NCBI GenBank assembly: GCA_040830545.1
Contig: JBFOMB010000107.1
Coordinates: 1-35,054 of the forward strand
Reading direction: 5' to 3'
Origin: HXMU1420-2 sp040830545
Lineage (GTDB): Bacteria; Pseudomonadota; Alphaproteobacteria; Rhodobacterales; Rhodobacteraceae
DNA length: 35,054 nucleotides
The stretch's first letter is position 1. Each line of letters begins with the position of its first letter. The translations under genes and the position numbers were made by a program. The notes under the pieces were generated by a model. The model saw only the letters and a program-made list of their open reading frames with translations. It was not told where the DNA came from and made no database searches. This document shows positions 31,196 to 35,054 of this stretch, piece by piece.

Positions 31196-32452
31196 ATGGC
31201 TGAACTCTCCATCATTGACGTCCCGGACAACCCGCGGCTGGCGCAGAACATCATCCATTTCGCGCGCGCCTTGCGCAAATCCGGCCTGCCGGTCGGGCCA
31301 GGACGGACAATTGACGCAATCCGCGCGGTGGAGGCGGCGGGGTTCACCTCGCGCACGGATTTCTACTGGACGCTGCACGCCTGTTTCGTGAACCGTCCCG
31401 AACACCGCCAGATATTCGCCCAGGTGTTCCGCATGTACTGGCGCGATCCGCGCTATCTGGAGCGGATGATGGCAATGATGCTGCCGGCTTTGCGCGGTGT
31501 GCAGGAGGAAAAGCCAGCGGATGCCGCTGCTAAGCGCGCGACCGAGGCGCTGCTGGATGGGATGGACGATTTCCTGCCGCCCATTGAGGATGAGGGTGAG
31601 ACCAAGATCGAGATCGATGCCTCGCAAACCATGTCGGGTGAGGAAAAGTTCAAGACGCTGGATTTCGAACAGATGGGCACGGATGAAATCGCTCGGGCCA
31701 AGCGGATGCTGGCGAAGCTGAAGCTGCCGGTGAAACCGATTGCCTCGCGCCGCACGAAATCGGCCAATTACGGCCATCTGCCGGATTGGCGACATACCAT
31801 GCGCGATGCGATGCGCCGGGGCGGGGAAATCCATAGCCTGCGCACGCGGGACCGGCGCATTCGCTGGCCCAATCTGGTGGTGCTTTGCGACATTTCCGGT
31901 TCGATGAGCCAATACAGTCGTATCGTCCTGCATTTTCTGCACGCCGTGTCGAATGCCAAAGGACAGGGTTGGGCCAAGGTCCACGCCTTCACTTTTGGCA
32001 CACAGCTGACCAACATCACCCGCCACCTGCATCAACGCGATGTGGACGCCGCGTTGAAGGCTGCCGGGGCCGAGGCGCAGGATTGGGAAGGTGGCACGCG
32101 CATCGGGTCCTGCATCCACGACTTCAACCGCGACTGGTCGCGCCGGGTGCTGGGGCAGGGGGCGGTGGTTTTGCTGATCTCGGACGGGCTGGACCGGGAC
32201 AACCCGGATGCGCTGTCCAAAGAGATGGAGCGTCTGCACCTGTCCGCCCGTCGCCTGATCTGGCTGAACCCGCTGTTGCGCTGGGACGGTTTTGCGCCCA
32301 AGGCGCAGGGCATCCGCGCCATGCTGCCCCATGTGGACAGTTTTCGCGCGGGACATTCCATCGCCTCGCTGGAAGACCTGGCACACGCGATTTCTGACGC
32401 TGGTGATGTCGGGGAAAAGGCCCGCCTGATGGCCGCGATGCAGGCGGCGTGA
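31196..32452 (+). CDS. CoxE-like VWA-domain protein
   Basis: A 418-aa cytoplasmic protein. The N-terminal helical region (LAQNIIHFARALRKSGLPVGPGR..., FYWTLHACFVNRPEHRQIF) matches the VWA_CoxE family. The VWA domain starts near residue 225 with the MIDAS motif CDISGSMS (D232, S234, S236), followed by the metal-ligand Thr in GGTRIG and LLISDGLDR. CoxE proteins work with the CoxD/MoxR ATPase in maturing the active site of molybdenum hydroxylases such as CO dehydrogenase. No signal peptide is present. The partner ATPase is two genes upstream. Confidence 0.9.
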   Translation: MAELSIIDVPDNPRLAQNIIHFARALRKSGLPVGPGRTIDAIRAVEAAGFTSRTDFYWTLHACFVNRPEHRQIFAQVFRMYWRDPRYLERMMAMMLPALRGVQEEKPADAAAKRATEALLDGMDDFLPPIEDEGETKIEIDASQTMSGEEKFKTLDFEQMGTDEIARAKRMLAKLKLPVKPIASRRTKSANYGHLPDWRHTMRDAMRRGGEIHSLRTRDRRIRWPNLVVLCDISGSMSQYSRIVLHFLHAVSNAKGQGWAKVHAFTFGTQLTNITRHLHQRDVDAALKAAGAEAQDWEGGTRIGSCIHDFNRDWSRRVLGQGAVVLLISDGLDRDNPDALSKEMERLHLSARRLIWLNPLLRWDGFAPKAQGIRAMLPHVDSFRAGHSIASLEDLAHAISDAGDVGEKARLMAAMQAA

Positions 32453-32527
32453 TGATGCATCTGCCTTGTATCCCGTGGCGCGGACCCTCATTTTGTCCCA
32501 ATACCCCCTCGGACATGGAGAGCTGTT

Positions 32528-33496
32528 ATGGATCGCTTTGATTCCGCACCGGAAACCGCACTGGCCTGGCATCTGGACGGCAGGGGCGCGGCACTGGCCA
32601 CGGTCGTGGAAACCTGGGGCAGCGCACCCCGGCGGGTGGGCGCGCAATTGGTTGTCAGCGGCGAGGGCGAGATCGAAGGATCGGTATCCGGCGGTTGTGT
32701 TGAAGGCGCGGTGATCATGGAAGCCATCGAGGCGATTGGCGACGGCGAACACCGGTTGCTGGAATTCGGGGTCAGCGACGATGATGCGTTTGCCGTGGGT
32801 CTGGCCTGTGGCGGCACGATCCGCGTTTTGGTGGAACCTGTTGGTGGTGCGATGCCCGTCGATCTGTTGCAGGAACTGGTCAACGCCCGCGCGGAGCGCA
32901 CGCCGCAGGCTTACGAGGTCAACCTGCGCGAAGGTGTGCGGCGCATTCTGCATGATGGGTACAAGGACCGGATGCGGCTGGACCGGTCGGGGTTCGAGGA
33001 GGATGGCGAAACCTTTGTGGCGATTCACAACCCGCCGCTGCGCCTGATTGTGGTTGGCGCGGTCCATATTGCGCAGGCGCTGGTGCCAATGGCACGGCTG
33101 GCGGGATATGATCCGGTGGTGATCGACCCGCGTGAAACCTTTGCCTCTGCTGACCGGTTTCCGCAGACGCAATTGCTGCATGACTGGCCGGACGAGGCGG
33201 TTGCGGAACTGGGGCTGGACACACGTACAGCTCTGGTGCTGCTGACCCATGATCCCAAGATCGACGACCCTGCTTTGGAGGCCGGACTACGTGCCGATTG
33301 CTTCTACATCGGTGCGTTGGGATCGACCCGGACGCATGCCAAGCGGGTGGAGCGGATGACCGAAGCTGGCCACAGTGCGGAAGCCATTGCGCGCATCCAC
33401 GGGCCTGTGGGGCTGGATATCGGGGCGGCCAGCCCGGCAGAGATTGCGGTCGCAATCCTTGCCCAGATGACGGGTGTGCTGCGGGGACGGCCGTGA
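32528..33496 (+). CDS. XdhC/CoxI family molybdenum-enzyme maturation protein
   Basis: A 322-aa two-domain protein. The N-terminal XdhC_CoxI domain shows ALATVVETWGSAPRRVGAQLVV and the SVSGGCVEGAV Cys motif; the C-terminal Rossmann domain shows LIVVGAVHIAQALVPMARLAGYDPVVIDPR and FYIGALGSTRTHAKR. XdhC binds molybdenum cofactor and helps sulfurate and insert it into xanthine dehydrogenase-type enzymes. GGAG lies about seven bases before the ATG. The stop overlaps the next gene's GTG start (GTGA, 33493-33496). No xanthine or CO dehydrogenase subunit gene is in the window. Confidence 0.91.
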   Translation: MDRFDSAPETALAWHLDGRGAALATVVETWGSAPRRVGAQLVVSGEGEIEGSVSGGCVEGAVIMEAIEAIGDGEHRLLEFGVSDDDAFAVGLACGGTIRVLVEPVGGAMPVDLLQELVNARAERTPQAYEVNLREGVRRILHDGYKDRMRLDRSGFEEDGETFVAIHNPPLRLIVVGAVHIAQALVPMARLAGYDPVVIDPRETFASADRFPQTQLLHDWPDEAVAELGLDTRTALVLLTHDPKIDDPALEAGLRADCFYIGALGSTRTHAKRVERMTEAGHSAEAIARIHGPVGLDIGAASPAEIAVAILAQMTGVLRGRP

Positions 33497-34494
33497 GATT
33501 TGGCGCGGTTCCTTTGGGTGACGCGGCAGGGGCCTTGCTGGCCCATTCGGTAAAGCTGCCCGCGCGTCGGTTGAAAAAGGGAACCGCGCTGACCGACGCG
33601 GACGTTGCGGATTTGCGTGCGGCGGGCCTGTCAGAGGTGATCGTGGCGCGTCCGGAACCCGGTGATTTGACTGAAAACGAGGCCGCCGCGCGGTTGGCCG
33701 CGGCGCTGGTGCCGGATGCGAAGGCAGCAGGTCTGCGCGTGACCGAGCCCTTTACGGGCCGGGTGAACCTGATTGCGGATGGTCCCGGTATTGTGTCGCT
33801 GAACCGCGTGGCGTTGGAGACGTTCAACCGGATCAATCCGATGATCACCATCGCCACGGTGCCCGAGTATCAGCAAATGGCAGCGGGCGGCATGGTTGCA
33901 ACGATCAAGATCATTTCATACGCCTTGCCTGAGGCGGATGTAGAGGCCGCTGCACAGGCCGCGCCGGCTGCGCTGCGCCTTTTGCCGCCGGTGTTCAGGA
34001 AAGCAGGCCTTGTGATCACCAACATCCCCGGCGGGCCGGACAATACCAAGGGCATCCGCGCCACCACGGACCGGGTGGAGGCGCTGGGCCTGACCTTGTG
34101 TGACGTGCGGGAGGTGGCCCACGATGTGTCAGCGCTGGCCTCTGAACTCTCTGCGCTGGGCGGCGATCTGGCCATGATCCTGACGGGATCGGCCACCTCG
34201 GATGTGGAGGACGTGGCCCCCGCCGCGGTGCGGGCGGCGGGCGGGAAGGTGGATCGGTTCGGTATGCCTGTGGATCCCGGCAACCTTTTGTTCATCGGCT
34301 CAATCGGCGCGAGACCCGTGATTGGCCTGCCGGGTTGCGCACGATCCCCGGCGTTGAACGGCACCGACTGGGTCTTGTCCCGTGTGGCCTGCGGTATGCC
34401 GGTCACGGGAGACGACATCGCGGCGATGGGGGTGGGTGGCTTGCTCAAGGAAATCCCGACCCGCCCGCAACCCCGCGCAGCTCGCAAGCGCTAG
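33493..34494 (+). CDS. Molybdopterin-binding (MoeA/MoCF-like) protein
   Basis: A 333-aa protein starting at a GTG overlapping the XdhC-like gene. The N-terminal GDAAGALLAHSVKLPARRLKKGTALTDADVADLRAAGLSEV resembles the MoeA domain that holds the cofactor. The C-terminal region has a MoCF_biosynth-like pattern with ILTGSATSDVEDVAPAAVRAAGG, PVDPGNLLFIGSIGARPVIGLPGCARSP. The IGLPG is the MoeA/MogA GLPG loop, but the GGxSxGxxD loop of true MoeA is altered to TGSATSDVED. It is likely involved in molybdenum cofactor transfer or modification for the enzyme served by the upstream module. Confidence 0.85.
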   Translation: MRFGAVPLGDAAGALLAHSVKLPARRLKKGTALTDADVADLRAAGLSEVIVARPEPGDLTENEAAARLAAALVPDAKAAGLRVTEPFTGRVNLIADGPGIVSLNRVALETFNRINPMITIATVPEYQQMAAGGMVATIKIISYALPEADVEAAAQAAPAALRLLPPVFRKAGLVITNIPGGPDNTKGIRATTDRVEALGLTLCDVREVAHDVSALASELSALGGDLAMILTGSATSDVEDVAPAAVRAAGGKVDRFGMPVDPGNLLFIGSIGARPVIGLPGCARSPALNGTDWVLSRVACGMPVTGDDIAAMGVGGLLKEIPTRPQPRAARKR

Positions 34495-34705
34495 GTGCAG
34501 CGGGACACGCGCAAACCCTGAAAAACAGTCGGTCAGGCAGGTTCAGGCCGGGCAGAGTTGCCGCGTTTCAAATCGCACCCACAGCGCATTGGCGCTGGTG
34601 GTCGGGCGGGGCGAATCATCCCTCTGGCCTGATCGCGTATTTGTCGCTAAACTGCGGCTCAGATCCCGAAAAGGGACAGGCAGAGGCAGTGAGCGGCAGA
34701 GATCC

Positions 34706-35054
34706 ATGACGGAAATGGTCTATGGCGCCGTCCCTTCGGGGGATGGCGAACCAATTGTACCCAAGTGGTGGCGGACAATCGACAAGTGGTCGATGTCCTG
34801 TGTGATGATCCTGTTCGTGATCGGGTTGCTTCTCGGGCTCGCGGCCTCGCCCCCTTTGGCGGCGCGCAACGGGTTTGAGCCGTTCCATTACGTCCAGCGG
34901 CAGGCGGTGTTTGGTGGCGCGGCGTTGGTGGCGATGATCATCACGTCGCTGATGTCCCCTACATTGGTGCGTCGCCTGGCGTTGTTCGGGTTCCTCGGGG
35001 CCTTTGTTGCCATGTTCGGAACTGACCTCGGGGCCAAGGCGCTGGCACAGGGTC
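34706..35054 (+). CDS. ftsW: FtsW, SEDS-family cell-division protein, N-terminal part (cut by window edge)
   Basis: The first 116 codons are present, starting MTEMVYGAVP at the ATG at 34706. A short cytoplasmic lead PKWWRTIDKWSMSC is followed by a first helix (VMILFVIGLLLGLAASPPL), HYVQRQAVFGG, a second helix (ALVAMIITSLM) and a third (LALFGFLGAFVAM). YVQRQ and the overall pattern match roseobacterial FtsW, the septal peptidoglycan polymerase working with FtsI. A 211-bp non-coding gap separates it from the molybdopterin gene; it contains a CAGCGC/GCGCTG hairpin at 34582-34597 without a T-run. FtsW rather than RodA is preferred by N-terminal resemblance only. Confidence 0.83.
   Translation, partial: MTEMVYGAVPSGDGEPIVPKWWRTIDKWSMSCVMILFVIGLLLGLAASPPLAARNGFEPFHYVQRQAVFGGAALVAMIITSLMSPTLVRRLALFGFLGAFVAMFGTDLGAKALAQG

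Noticed and set aside
30788..33250. Very long open frame on the minus strand opposite the CoxE and XdhC genes
   Set aside because: The composition (rich in His, Arg, Gln, Pro) and lack of any family motif mark it as the antisense shadow of well-supported plus-strand genes.
1..35054. tRNA, rRNA, CRISPR, IS or prophage elements
   Set aside because: No cloverleaf-like sequence, direct-repeat array, transposase motif or phage gene was recognised on reading both strands.

Overview
The window looks like chromosomal DNA of a Roseobacter-group alphaproteobacterium (Rhodobacteraceae). The evidence is high GC, dense operons joined by ATGA/TGATG overlaps, a fused ispDF, the dusB(nifR3)-ntrB-ntrC-ntrY-ntrX order, an NtrC without the GAFTGA loop, and family-typical neighbours such as alr-mlaE-mlaF and radA-cvpA-purF. 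Almost all of the sequence is coding. I saw no tRNA, rRNA, IS element, phage gene or CRISPR array.

Layout. 1-633: 5' part of an ammonium transporter gene (minus). 797-2891: ispDF-pgpA-pncC (minus), an isoprenoid/lipid/NAD-salvage operon. 3089-10310: dusB-ntrB-ntrC-ntrY-ntrX (plus), the nitrogen-control block. 10444-20461: a long run of minus-strand housekeeping genes. Read in the direction of transcription these are dnaB, a DUF1194 protein, a 2OG-Fe(II) oxygenase, alr, mlaE, mlaF, a PqiA-like membrane protein, radA, cvpA and purF. 20462-20978: a 517-bp gene-free region with DnaA-box-like sites and palindromes. 20979-22743: pyrC-pyrE (minus). 22790-23770: an uncharacterised conserved protein. 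23869-29689: a tightly packed minus-strand cluster of five genes: glycosyltransferase, sulfotransferase, a 792-aa sulfotransferase-like/glycosyltransferase fusion, FkbM methyltransferase, glycosyltransferase. 29910-34494: a Cox/XDH-type accessory module (plus): MoxR ATPase, DUF1330, CoxE-like VWA protein, XdhC-like protein, MoeA-like protein. 34706-end: start of ftsW.

Two stories stand out. First, a nitrogen-control circuit can be read directly. Exact GCAC-N7-GTGC palindromes, the enteric NtrC operator pattern, lie in front of amt and in front of dusB-ntrBC. The NtrC encoded between them lacks the sigma54-contact loop and has Gly where the Walker B Glu should be. No sigma54 promoter was found near amt, which fits the Rhodobacter-type NtrC that works with housekeeping polymerase. 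Second, the 23.9-29.7 kb cluster looks like an undescribed surface-glycan modification system. It has three related DVDEF-type glycosyltransferases, one of them fused to a sulfotransferase-like domain that has lost its PAPS-binding motifs, next to an intact small sulfotransferase and a methyltransferase.

All family calls come from reading motifs by eye. No database search was possible.
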